From Aquimonas sp041395245 (GTDB lineage Bacteria; Pseudomonadota; Gammaproteobacteria; Xanthomonadales; Xanthomonadaceae): a stretch of DNA of 64,000 bases. The stretch covers positions 186,001 to 250,000 of the forward strand of contig JAWLAY010000004.1 of NCBI GenBank assembly GCA_041395245.1. The letters are read 5' to 3'. The notes beneath the pieces are model-generated. The model searched no databases. It was not told the DNA's origin and saw only the letters and a list, made by a program, of their open reading frames with translations. This document shows, in pieces, positions 26,641-35,510 of this stretch (its first letter is position 1; each line of letters opens with the position of its first letter). The position numbers were made by a program, and so were the translations under genes.

Positions 26641-29600
26641 TCAATACTGACTGTCGATGCGGGCATCCAGCAGGTCGCCCTGCTGCAACCATTGCACCTG
26701 CAACTGTCCACCCGCTACCAGGGTGACCCAGCCGGTGCTGGTCCACACGCCCTTGCCATCACGACGCAGCAGGCGTGCCTCGCCAACACCATCGACCTTG
26801 CGCGCCATCACCTGCAGGGTTTGACCCTGGGCAGTGAAGCTCGCCACGGTCCGACCACGGAAATCCGCGATGCGATCAACGATGTCGTCGTTGGTCAGCG
26901 GCAGCGACTGCCAGACGCCTGCCGCCGCCGACTTCAGCTCGCCCTGTGCCAGCAGCCCGTTGCCTTCGAAGCCATCGCCGAACATCGGCACGCTCAACAC
27001 CACCGTCGCGGAGTTGTTGCCCGGGACGTTGTCGGTGACGCCTGCCGGTGCGACCACGCTGGCGGTGTTGCTGATCGTGGCGTCCGGGCTGTCCAAGGTC
27101 GCGGTGACGGTGAACAGCAAGGCAGAGCCCGCATTCATGTCGACCAGCTCGTCGATGTCGCCGCTGCCACTGGCGTCACAGGCTGCCGTGCCACTCAGCA
27201 CGGTGCAGGTCCAGGTCGCACCGGTGATACCGGCAGGCAGCGTGTCGATGACCTGCGCATCGGTGACCGGGCCGGGGCCGAGGTTCTCGACCACCACATC
27301 CCACACCACCAGGTCGCCCGGTGCGTACTGGGCGAACTTGCTGATCGCCAGATCCGCCAGCGGTTCCAGCGTGGTGATGGTGAAGTTCAACGTCGCGGAG
27401 CTGTCCACGCCACCGTTGGCCGTGCCGCCATCGTCGTTCAGGACCAGCGAGATCGTGGCAGTGCCAGCCGGACCATTCAGCGTGTAGCTGAGCGTGCCGT
27501 TGGCCGCCACGCTGACTGCGCTGACGATGTCGTTCGGGTCGGTCACTTCGGCGGGCGTGAAGCTCAGGGCCTGACCCGCTTCATCTGCAGGACCGGCACT
27601 GATATCGGTCGCCCAGGCCGTCACGGTCTGCACACCGGTCGTGCCCTGCGTCGGCGTCTGGTTCGCACCGATGGTGAAGCCGGGCGCGTCGTTGACCGCC
27701 GTCACCGTGATGGTGAAGGTCTGCGATGCCGAGGTGTCGATGCCACCGTTGGCGGTACCGCCGTCGTCCTGCACGGTGACCGTGAAGTCCGAGCTGCCAT
27801 TGGCGTTCGCCGCCGCGGTGAAGCTCAGCGTGCCATCGGTGCCGATGCTCGGACCCGCACTGAACAAGGCGGCATTGGTCACGCCCGACACCGTGTAGGC
27901 CACTACCGTCTGGCCCGTGTCACCCGCACCCTGATCAAACGTGGCCCAGGCCGCCAGAGTCTGCGCACCGGCATCTTCCAGCACTGCAGCAGGCGACGTG
28001 GCGGTGAAGCTCGGCTGATCGTTCACGTCACTGACGGTGATGGTGAAGGTCTGCGTGATCGACAGGTCGACGCCACTGTTGGCCGTGCCGCCGTCGTCCT
28101 GTACCTGGACGGTGAAGTCGGACGTTCCGCTGACACCCGCTGCCGGTGTGTAGCTCAGTGTGCCGTCCGTGCCGATGCTCGGACCCGCACTGAACAGCGC
28201 CGCATTGGTAACACCGGACACCGTGTAGGCCAGCACCGCTTGCGCGGACTCATTGGCCGGACCGGCCGTGAAGCTGGCCCAGTTGCTGAGCGTCTGCGCT
28301 GGTGCGTCCTCACTCACCGCCGCCGGGTTGGTGGCGCTGAAGCTCGGGGCATCGTTCACGGCGGTGATGTTGAAGCTCACCGTCGCCGAGTCGGACTGCG
28401 GATCAGCAAGTGCATTGGTGGTGCCATCGTCAGTCACCGTGTAGCTGAAGCTGGCCGCACCGTTGAAGTCCGCTTCCGGGGTGAACTCCACGTCGCCCGC
28501 ATTCAGAACCACCGAGCCGCCCACTGCCGAACCGACCGCCGTGATGCTCAACGTCTGCGACGCTTCGTCTGCACCGCCGCCATTCGCGTCATTGCCCAGC
28601 AGCGTCGCGGCAGTAATAGAGAACATCGGTGCGTCTTCCAGCACGTCAGCCACCGTGTCGTCACCGGCCACCGGCGCGTCGTTCACCTCGGTTACGGTGA
28701 TGCTGATGGTCGCGGGTGCGGACGTCGCCATCTCATCGTCGGACGCCGTGAAGGTGAAGCTGTCGGAACCGTTGAAGTTCGCGTTTGGCGTGTAGGTCAG
28801 GTTCGGCGCCGTGCCCGACAGCGAACCGTTGCTCGGCGGTGTGGCCACCGCATAGGTCAGCACACCCGGTGCATCGTCCACATCAGTCGCGGTCAACGTA
28901 ATCGCCACCGCACCGTCTTCCGCCAGCGAGGCAGAGCCGCTATCCGCCACCGGCGCGTCATTGACTGGCGTGACGTTGATCACCAACGTTTGCGCGGCCG
29001 ATGTATTGACGTTCGGTGCGATGTTGCTGCCGCTGTCGACCACGCGGACCTCATAGGCCGCCGTACCGAAGGAGTTCGGTGCTGTCGTGTAGGTCAGCAC
29101 ACCGCTGGTGTCGATGCTGGGCGCGACAGCAAAGCTCACGCTTGCACCCGGCACCGGCGTCAAGGTGTACTCGACAAGCGTCTGGGACGTTTCATCCGTG
29201 GCCGTGTTCGGGCCGTAACGGAACGTGGTCGCCCATGTCGTCGACTGAGCCCCGGCGTCTTCGGCTACCACCTGCACGCCGCCGCCCACAAAGGTTGGCG
29301 CATCGTCCACCGGTGTTACCGACTGGATCAGGAAGTCCTCAATCACGCTGGCACCGTGACTGTCGAACGCGGTCACCGAGATCGTGACGAATCCGGACTG
29401 ACTGTCGATCACCGACGTCGCGGAGTTCTTGTCCGGCGCGAGGGTCAGTTCGATGGTCCGCTCGTTGCCCGAACCCTGAATACCCAGATTGGCATTCGGC
29501 AACAGGTACTGGTTGCCCGACACCGCAGCCACCGTCAGCGCATCACCCTCCGGGTCCACCACGCGCAATGCCAGCGCATTGCCATTGACGGTCAACAGCG

Positions 29601-31392
29601 AGGTGTCTTCGTTCATCGCCGCGATATCGGACGGGAAGATCTCGAAGACGGGGGCGTCGTTCACTGCCGTGACCGTGATCGTGAAGGTCTGAATCGCCGA
29701 GGTGTCGTCACCGCCGTTCGCGGTGCCGCCGTCGTCCTGCACCACCACATCAAACGTCGAGCTGCCCGAGGCATCCGCCGCCGGGGTGTAGCTCAACGTC
29801 CCGTTGCTCGCCACGCTCGGGGCCACGCTGAACAGCGCGGCGTTGCTGATGTTGCTCACCGTGTAGCCCAGCACAACCTGGCTCGATTCGTTTGCCGGAC
29901 CTGGATCAAAGGCCGTCACCCAGCCCACCACGCTCTGCGCGCCCGAGTCTTCCAGCACGGTCGCCGGGTTCGCTGCCGTAAAGTCAGGTTCGTCGTTCAC
30001 CGAGTTCACCATGATGGTGAAGGTCTGCGTCACGGAGGTGTCATCACCGCCGTTCGCGGTGCCGCCGTCGTCCTGCACCGTCACGTCAAAGGTCGAGCTA
30101 CCAAACTCGTCCACCGCGGCGGTGTAGCTCAAGCTGCCGTCGGTCGCCACGCTCGGAGCCACGCTGAACAGTGCCGGGTTGCTGATATTGCTCACCGTGT
30201 AGGCCAGTACGCTCTGGCTGCCTTCGTCCGGACCGGCGTTGAAGCTCGCCCAGCCGCTCACCAGTTGCGCACCCGCGTCTTCGTTCGAAGCCGCCGGGCT
30301 GCTCGCCGTAAAGCTCGGTTCATCGTTCACTGCCGTGACCGTGATCGTGAAGGTCTGAATCGCCGAGGTGTCGTCACCGCCGTTCGCGGTGCCGCCGTCG
30401 TCCTGCACCACCACGTCAAACGTCGAGCTGCCCGAGGCATCCGCCGCCGGGGTGTAGCTCAGTGTGCCGTTGCTCGCCACGCTCGGGGCCACGCTGAACA
30501 GCGCGGCGTTGCTGACGTTGCTCACCGTGTAGCCCAGCACACCTTGGCCCGATTCGTTCGCCGGACCTGGATCAAAGGCCGTCACCCAGCCCACCACGCT
30601 CTGCGCGCCCGAGTCTTCCAGCACGGTCGCCGGGTTCGCTGCCGTAAAGTCAGGTTCGTCGTTCACCGAGTTCACCGTGATACTCACCGTCGCAATCGAC
30701 GACAGGCCACCCAGCGAATCCTGCGCCTGATAAGTGAAGCTGTCCGGGCCGAAATAGTCGGCATCTGGCGAATAGCTGTAGGTGCCGTCCGGGTTAAGCG
30801 TCAGCGAACCGTTCGAGACATCCGCAACCAGCACTGCGGTCAACGGGAGGTTGTTCTCTCCGGGGGCACCGCTGTGCAAATCGGAGTCGTTGGCGAGCAC
30901 GCTGCTGCCGTTGAGGCTGCCATCTTCGTCGACGCTGCCGCTATCGTCCGTCACGATCGGGACGTCATTCACCGAGTTGACCGTGATCGAGAAATTGGCC
31001 GTCGCCGTTTGTCCGTTGGCAAAAGCGGTCAACGTGATCAGTGTCGGCGCACCCCACTGGTTGGCGGCCGGTGTCACCGTAATGTCGCGTACACCGTTGC
31101 CACCCGCACTCGGCGTGACGATCAATCCGCTGTTCGGGATGATGATCGTGTTGCCCGAGGCTGCCGACAGCACAATGGTGTCGCCATCTGCATCAGAGAC
31201 ATTGGCCTGCACCGTGATGCTGCCGTCCTCGTTGATCGTCGAGTTGCCAGGCGACGACACGAAGATTGGTGGCGCGGCACTGGCGGCTCCCGCAAAGCCC
31301 ATGAGCACGGTCAATCCGAGCAGACGATGCAGCCAATGCCTGCCCTCCGTCCGACCCGGGTCGGATTGAATGAAGCGTTGATTTCTGTTCAT
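26641..31392 (-). CDS. Large secreted repeat protein (cadherin/VCBS-like, DUF11, FGDGFE tail)
   Basis: The 1583-residue protein starts MNRNQRFIQSDPGR and carries a signal peptide (LLGLTVLMGFAGAASAAPP). It contains about a dozen tandem beta-sandwich units of about 90-115 residues, each ending in variants of TVTAVNDAP and containing DDGGTANGGDDTS. Near the C-terminus come a DUF11-type unit (LADLAISKFAQYAPGDLVVWDV), then FGDGFEGN, a tail signature common in Xanthomonadales surface proteins. No LPXTG or autotransporter barrel is seen, so how it is anchored is open. Asp-rich loops suggest calcium binding. Adhesion or a matrix role is inferred. Two units are nearly identical in DNA (29657 and 30323). 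Confidence 0.85.
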   Translation of the reverse strand: MNRNQRFIQSDPGRTEGRHWLHRLLGLTVLMGFAGAASAAPPIFVSSPGNSTINEDGSITVQANVSDADGDTIVLSAASGNTIIIPNSGLIVTPSAGGNGVRDITVTPAANQWGAPTLITLTAFANGQTATANFSITVNSVNDVPIVTDDSGSVDEDGSLNGSSVLANDSDLHSGAPGENNLPLTAVLVADVSNGSLTLNPDGTYSYSPDADYFGPDSFTYQAQDSLGGLSSIATVSITVNSVNDEPDFTAANPATVLEDSGAQSVVGWVTAFDPGPANESGQGVLGYTVSNVSNAALFSVAPSVASNGTLSYTPAADASGSSTFDVVVQDDGGTANGGDDTSAIQTFTITVTAVNDEPSFTASSPAASNEDAGAQLVSGWASFNAGPDEGSQSVLAYTVSNISNPALFSVAPSVATDGSLSYTAAVDEFGSSTFDVTVQDDGGTANGGDDTSVTQTFTIMVNSVNDEPDFTAANPATVLEDSGAQSVVGWVTAFDPGPANESSQVVLGYTVSNISNAALFSVAPSVASNGTLSYTPAADASGSSTFDVVVQDDGGTANGGDDTSAIQTFTITVTAVNDAPVFEIFPSDIAAMNEDTSLLTVNGNALALRVVDPEGDALTVAAVSGNQYLLPNANLGIQGSGNERTIELTLAPDKNSATSVIDSQSGFVTISVTAFDSHGASVIEDFLIQSVTPVDDAPTFVGGGVQVVAEDAGAQSTTWATTFRYGPNTATDETSQTLVEYTLTPVPGASVSFAVAPSIDTSGVLTYTTAPNSFGTAAYEVRVVDSGSNIAPNVNTSAAQTLVINVTPVNDAPVADSGSASLAEDGAVAITLTATDVDDAPGVLTYAVATPPSNGSLSGTAPNLTYTPNANFNGSDSFTFTASDDEMATSAPATISITVTEVNDAPVAGDDTVADVLEDAPMFSITAATLLGNDANGGGADEASQTLSITAVGSAVGGSVVLNAGDVEFTPEADFNGAASFSYTVTDDGTTNALADPQSDSATVSFNITAVNDAPSFSATNPAAVSEDAPAQTLSNWASFTAGPANESAQAVLAYTVSGVTNAALFSAGPSIGTDGTLSYTPAAGVSGTSDFTVQVQDDGGTANSGVDLSITQTFTITVSDVNDQPSFTATSPAAVLEDAGAQTLAAWATFDQGAGDTGQTVVAYTVSGVTNAALFSAGPSIGTDGTLSFTAAANANGSSDFTVTVQDDGGTANGGIDTSASQTFTITVTAVNDAPGFTIGANQTPTQGTTGVQTVTAWATDISAGPADEAGQALSFTPAEVTDPNDIVSAVSVAANGTLSYTLNGPAGTATISLVLNDDGGTANGGVDSSATLNFTITTLEPLADLAISKFAQYAPGDLVVWDVVVENLGPGPVTDAQVIDTLPAGITGATWTCTVLSGTAACDASGSGDIDELVDMNAGSALLFTVTATLDSPDATISNTASVVAPAGVTDNVPGNNSATVVLSVPMFGDGFEGNGLLAQGELKSAAAGVWQSLPLTNDDIVDRIADFRGRTVASFTAQGQTLQVMARKVDGVGEARLLRRDGKGVWTSTGWVTLVAGGQLQVQWLQQGDLLDARIDSQY
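29657..30010. repeat. Intragenic direct repeat, copy A
   Basis: This 354-base stretch within the surface-protein gene is almost identical to 30323-30676, offset by 666 bases (222 codons). Only a handful of substitutions are visible, for example AACCTGGCTCGATTCGTTTG versus ACCTTGGCCCGATTCGTTCG. Confidence 0.9.
30323..30676. repeat. Intragenic direct repeat, copy B
   Basis: This is the partner of 29657-30010. The reading frame is kept because the offset is a multiple of three, so unequal exchange between the copies would add or delete exactly two domains. Confidence 0.9.
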
Positions 31393-31438
31393 GGTGAGCT
31401 CTCTCTTGCTGGAGGTGGTTCGACAGGGACGCGATGCC

Positions 31439-31978
31439 TCAGGACGATGCGGTGGGGGAATCAGACTTGGTTGACGTGGAACGGGGCGAGCGAATGACCA
31501 CACTGAGGGAGTGACGCGCGGTCTCACGGCCGTCGAAAGCGACCAACGCGACCTCGGTTGACCCGATGCGATGGCCGGCATGAATTCGCAACTGGCGTTC
31601 GGCGCCATCACCGACCAGCTCGATCTGCGCACCATCCAGAAGGGATTTGTCGGCGCTGATCACCGCGACCGAAAGGCGAGATGGGTCACTTACCTGAAAT
31701 CGAACTGGAAACGTGTCACTGATCTCGTTGGAGGTAACTTCGATGAAGCGGGGCGCCTCGATCACGAACCCCTCGGCGAAGGTCTTGACGGGCGGCGCAT
31801 CCGCAAGCGCCGACGTGACCGCCTCGGATTTCTCGGCCGATCCTGAAATTTCAGGCTCCGGTGCCGCACTGCAAGCCGACAGGCCCGCCGTCAATGCAAC
31901 AACGCCAATCCACCGACGCGCGCCAGAGCGCTGCCACGTGGCGACGAAGTGCTTTTTTTTCAGTGCGTTGCAGAACAT
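31439..31978 (-). CDS. Lipoprotein upstream of the surface protein
   Basis: The 179-residue protein has a basic N-terminus, a hydrophobic stretch (WIGVVALTAGLSAC) and a lipobox cysteine in LSAC, so it should be lipidated. The rest is predicted beta-rich (PRFIEVTSNEISDTFPVRFQ, then VAVISADKSLLDGAQIELVG) with no recognised domain. It lies 46 bases upstream of the large repeat protein on the same strand, suggesting co-transcription and a possible role in its export or surface attachment. That link is inference from position only. Confidence 0.72.
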   Translation of the reverse strand: MFCNALKKKHFVATWQRSGARRWIGVVALTAGLSACSAAPEPEISGSAEKSEAVTSALADAPPVKTFAEGFVIEAPRFIEVTSNEISDTFPVRFQVSDPSRLSVAVISADKSLLDGAQIELVGDGAERQLRIHAGHRIGSTEVALVAFDGRETARHSLSVVIRSPRSTSTKSDSPTASS

Positions 31979-31994
31979 TGTTTAGCCCCGTTGC

Positions 31995-32018
31995 GTTGAC
32001 GAGTTCAAGCTCGTCAAC
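31995..32018 (-). promoter_or_regulatory. Leader hairpin before the lipoprotein gene
   Basis: GTTGACGAG and CTCGTCAAC form a perfect nine-base-pair stem with a six-base loop, 16 bases upstream of the start codon at 31978. It could be an operator or an RNA structure affecting initiation. Nothing else stands out between 32019 and 32190. Confidence 0.4.
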
Positions 32019-32190
32019 TGTGCCGGGAGGTTTCTGCAATTCGCGGGCCAGTCTGGCGCAAGTGGCTACCTATGCCGCGACAAACGTGAAATTCATCGCA
32101 ATCGAATTGTAATGGCGCGCACTCATTTTCCGTGATGGGACAAACAGTGACCGGCGACAGCGCAGTCCATTCGTCTAACCGAAAACGACA

Positions 32191-32212
32191 ACGGGCACCC
32201 GAAGGTGCCCGT
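32191..32212 (-). terminator. Terminator of aceBA
   Basis: ACGGGCACC and GGTGCCCGT form a nine-base-pair stem with a four-base loop. In the minus direction it is followed by TGTCGTTTTCGG. It lies about 40 bases after the aceA stop. Confidence 0.75.
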
Positions 32213-32253
32213 CGCAGGATTGACGCCGGAGTTCTACCCCGACGCGGTCATCC

Positions 32254-33531
32254 TCAGTGGAACTGTTCTTCTTCCGTCGATCCGGTCAGCGCGGTGGTGG
32301 AAGACTGACCGGACTGAATGGTCTGGGTGACCGCATCGAAGTAACCCGTGCCCACTTCGCGCTGATGCTTGACCGCGGTGAAGCCGCGATCTGCTGCCGC
32401 AAACTCGGCTTCCTGCAACTCGACGAAGGCCTTCATCTGTTCACGTGCATAGCCATAGGCGAGGTTGAACATCGAATAGTTCAGGCTGTGGAAGCCCGCC
32501 AGGGTGATGAACTGGAACTTGTAGCCGTAGCTGGCGATTTCCTTCTGGAACTTGGCAATCGTGGCGTCGTCGAGGTTCTTCTTCCAGTTGAAGCTGGGCG
32601 AGCAGTTGTAGGCCAGCATCTTGCCGGGGAACTTGGCGTGGATGGCTTCGGCAAACGCCTTGGCATAGGCGAGATCCGGCTTGCCGGTTTCGCACCAGAC
32701 CAGATCGGCGTAGGGCGCGTAGGCCAGTCCACGTGAGATGGCCTGATCCAAGCCGGGTTTGGTCTTGAAGAAGCCCTCGACGGTGCGCTCACCGGTGCAG
32801 AAGGACTTGTCGTTGTCGTCAACGTCCGAGGTCAGCAGGTCGGCGGCTTCGGCATCGGTGCGCGCGACGATGAGCGTGGGCACGCCCATGATGTCGGCGG
32901 CAAGGCGCGCGGCGTTCAACTTCTCGACGGCCTCACGCGTCGGCACCAGCACCTTGCCGCCCATGTGACCGCATTTCTTCACCGAGGCCAACTGGTCTTC
33001 GAAGTGCACGCCCGCCGCACCCGCTTCGATCATGGCCTTCATCAGCTCGAAGGCATTCAGCACGCCGCCAAATCCGGCCTCGGCATCCGCCACGATGGGC
33101 GCGAACCAGTCGAGGTCATCCTTGCCTTCGGCGTGATGCAACTGGTCGGCGCGCTGCAAGGTGTTGTTGATGCGCTTGACCACCATCGGCACCGAATTGG
33201 CCGGATACAGCGATTGGTCCGGATACATTTCGCCGGCGATGTTGGCGTCCGCCGCGACCTGCCAACCCGACAAATAGATCGCCTGCAAGCCAGCCTTGAC
33301 CTGCTGCATAGCCTGATTGCCGGTCAGCGCACCCAGAGCATTGACGAAGGGCATCTCGTGCAACTGACGCCACAACCGCTCCGCGCCGCGGCGCGCCAGC
33401 GAGTGTTCGATATGCACGGTGCCGCGCAGGCGCACGACATCGGCGGCACTGTAGTTGCGGGTGATGCCTTTCCAGCGCGGGTTGGTATCCCAATCTTTCT
33501 GCAATTGTTCGGCGGTGGGCAGTTGGCTCAT
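32254..33531 (-). CDS. aceA: Isocitrate lyase
   Basis: The 425-residue enzyme splits isocitrate into glyoxylate and succinate, the first step of the glyoxylate shunt. The catalytic loop KKCGHMGGK (near residue 190) carries the active cysteine, and GVHFEDQLASV and TDAEAADLL are further family blocks. Length matches the short proteobacterial form. The ATG at 33531 follows AGGAGA. It lies 98 bases downstream of aceB on the same strand, so the two form an aceB-aceA operon ending at the hairpin at 32191. Confidence 0.96.
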   Translation of the reverse strand: MSQLPTAEQLQKDWDTNPRWKGITRNYSAADVVRLRGTVHIEHSLARRGAERLWRQLHEMPFVNALGALTGNQAMQQVKAGLQAIYLSGWQVAADANIAGEMYPDQSLYPANSVPMVVKRINNTLQRADQLHHAEGKDDLDWFAPIVADAEAGFGGVLNAFELMKAMIEAGAAGVHFEDQLASVKKCGHMGGKVLVPTREAVEKLNAARLAADIMGVPTLIVARTDAEAADLLTSDVDDNDKSFCTGERTVEGFFKTKPGLDQAISRGLAYAPYADLVWCETGKPDLAYAKAFAEAIHAKFPGKMLAYNCSPSFNWKKNLDDATIAKFQKEIASYGYKFQFITLAGFHSLNYSMFNLAYGYAREQMKAFVELQEAEFAAADRGFTAVKHQREVGTGYFDAVTQTIQSGQSSTTALTGSTEEEQFH

Positions 33532-33629
33532 GACAGTCTCCTGAAGAGGTGGTGTGGCGGAAATTCGGGCAGGGAGCGGCGGTGACAGGGCGTGGCCGCG
33601 TCGACAAACACGTGATCGACGCGTTTTGA

Positions 33630-35228
33630 TCAACCGTGATCGAGGCGGGCGTACGCGGGCGAGGTAATGAAGTCGGACAACTCGTTTGCGTGGGTCAGTT
33701 CGGACAGCAACGCCGCCGCCTCCGCAAGACGCGACTGCCCCGGCAGACCACTGCGCGGCAGACGCTGCGCGACACCGGCGATGGCCAGATCGAACAGCGC
33801 GAAGTCGATGCGATCACCGTCATCGAAGCGCTGATCAGGCGTATGCAGCCACTGCCAGAGTTGCGCACGACTGATTTCAGCAGTGGCCGCGTCTTCCATC
33901 AGGTTGTGGATCGGCACACAGCCCTGCCCGTCCAGCCATGCGGCCAGATAGCGTACGCAGACATCAATGTTGCCGAAGAAACCCGCCTTGGTAATGGTGC
34001 CAACGCTCGGGTGAATGAGCAGGTCGCGGGTCACCTGCACGTCTTCGCGTTTGCGCTGCAGTTGGTTCGGCGCGGGCATGTGCTGATCGAAGATTTCGCG
34101 CGCGATCGGAATCAGCCCCGGATGGGCGACCCAGGTGCCGTCGTGGCCGGCCGTCACTTCGCGCAGTTTGTCGGCCCGCACCCGTGCCAGCGCTTCCTCA
34201 TTGGCCACCGGATCATTGCCAATCGGAATCTGCGCTGCCATGCCGCCCATCGCATGCGCGCCGCGACGGTGGCAGGTCTGGATCAACAACTCGGAATAAG
34301 CCTTGAGGAAGGGCACGGTCATGGTGACCTGACTGCGATCCGGCAGCACGCGGTCGGCATGGCGACGGAAGGTCTTGATATAGCTGAAGATGTAGTCCCA
34401 GCGTCCACAGTTCAGACCCACGATGCGACCCTTCAGCGCATGCAGGATTTCATGCATCTGGAATACCGCAGGCAGCGTTTCGATCAGCACGGTCACCTTC
34501 ATGGTGCCGATTGGCAGGCCCAGTCGGACCTCAACGAAGGTCAGCGCTTCTTCCCACAACGCCGCCTCTTCCATCGACTGCAATTTCGGCAGGTAGAAAT
34601 ACGGACCGAGGTCCTTGGCTGCCAGCGTCTTGCCGTTGTGGACGGCAAACAGGGTCATGTCGAACAAGCCACCCGACATCGGCACCCCGTCGAAGCTCAG
34701 GTTGGCCTCGTCCAGATGCCATCCGCGCGGGCGCACGATCAGGGTCGCCAGTCCCTCGGCTTTCAGGGCGTAGGCTTTGCCCTCCGGCGAGGTATAGCTG
34801 ATGCTGCCGTTGACGGCATCGCGCACATTGATCTGCCCCTCCAGCATGTTGGCGCGGGTCGGACTGGAAGAATCCTCGAAGTCGGCCATGAAGACCTTTG
34901 CCCCCGAGTTCAGGGCATTGATGATCATCTTGCGATCCACCGGCCCGGTGATCTCGACCCGGCGATCCTGCAATGCCGCTGGCGTGGCAGCCACGGTCCA
35001 ATCGGACTCGCGGATGTGACGTGTGTCGTCGCGGAAATCCGGCAGGGCGCCCGCATCGATCCGTGCCTGAAAGCGCTTGCGCTCGGCCAGCAAGGCTTGG
35101 CGCGCCGGTTCAAAACGGGCGTGCACTTCGGCGAGCAGCGAAACGGCTTCCGGCGTCAGCACACTGGCGGCGCGCGGATCCGAAGCGACGGCGATGTGAA
35201 CCTTGGGTTGGGCGGCGGCCTGGCTCAT
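33630..35228 (-). CDS. aceB: Malate synthase A
   Basis: The 532-residue enzyme condenses glyoxylate with acetyl-CoA to malate. Signatures include KVFMADFEDSSSPT, the substrate-binding arginine region VRPRGWHLDE, and GLNCGRWDYIFSYIK of the A-type enzyme. The C-terminal catalytic Asp lies in HNLMEDAATAEISR. The start at 35228 has GGAG upstream, buried in a perfect hairpin (35232-35254). It is the first gene of the shunt operon. No aceK lies nearby. Confidence 0.96.
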   Translation of the reverse strand: MSQAAAQPKVHIAVASDPRAASVLTPEAVSLLAEVHARFEPARQALLAERKRFQARIDAGALPDFRDDTRHIRESDWTVAATPAALQDRRVEITGPVDRKMIINALNSGAKVFMADFEDSSSPTRANMLEGQINVRDAVNGSISYTSPEGKAYALKAEGLATLIVRPRGWHLDEANLSFDGVPMSGGLFDMTLFAVHNGKTLAAKDLGPYFYLPKLQSMEEAALWEEALTFVEVRLGLPIGTMKVTVLIETLPAVFQMHEILHALKGRIVGLNCGRWDYIFSYIKTFRRHADRVLPDRSQVTMTVPFLKAYSELLIQTCHRRGAHAMGGMAAQIPIGNDPVANEEALARVRADKLREVTAGHDGTWVAHPGLIPIAREIFDQHMPAPNQLQRKREDVQVTRDLLIHPSVGTITKAGFFGNIDVCVRYLAAWLDGQGCVPIHNLMEDAATAEISRAQLWQWLHTPDQRFDDGDRIDFALFDLAIAGVAQRLPRSGLPGQSRLAEAAALLSELTHANELSDFITSPAYARLDHG

Positions 35229-35231
35229 GGA

Positions 35232-35254
35232 GATGCTCCGTTGCGGGGAGCATC
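35232..35254 (-). promoter_or_regulatory. Shine-Dalgarno hairpin in the aceB leader
   Basis: On the minus strand GATGCTCC pairs perfectly with GGAGCATC across a seven-base loop. The 3' arm contains the GGAG ribosome binding site and ends three bases before the ATG, so the folded leader would block initiation. Confidence 0.6.
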
Positions 35255-35417
35255 ACCGTATGCCGCAAGGCAGCAATATGAAACACAAATGTTTCAATGA
35301 AAAACATCATCAATTTTTATGGGTATGTCTCGCATCATTGTGTGCTCGACATCCAGCAGCCATCCAGGCGATATCAATCAAGCACTTGCCGTCGTCTTTC
35401 GCGCACCGGAAAACAAC

Positions 35418-35439
35418 ACAGCCACCCGGAGGTGGCTGT
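35418..35439 (-). terminator. Terminator of oleA
   Basis: ACAGCCACC and GGTGGCTGT form a nine-base-pair stem with a CGGA/TCCG loop. GTTGTTTTCC follows in the minus direction. It lies about 70 bases after the oleA stop. Confidence 0.75.
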
Positions 35440-35510
35440 GAGAAGGGTTGCCGCAAGTGACAATCCGGACTGGCCATGCATCGAACCCGATGCACGGACC
35501 AACAACCTGG

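Noticed and set aside
26629..31497. A 1622-codon open frame opposite the repeat surface protein
   Set aside because: It mirrors the repetitive, high-GC sense gene. It has no ribosome binding site, its protein is Arg/His/Gly-rich, and it lacks any known domain, whereas the sense strand has a signal peptide and domains.
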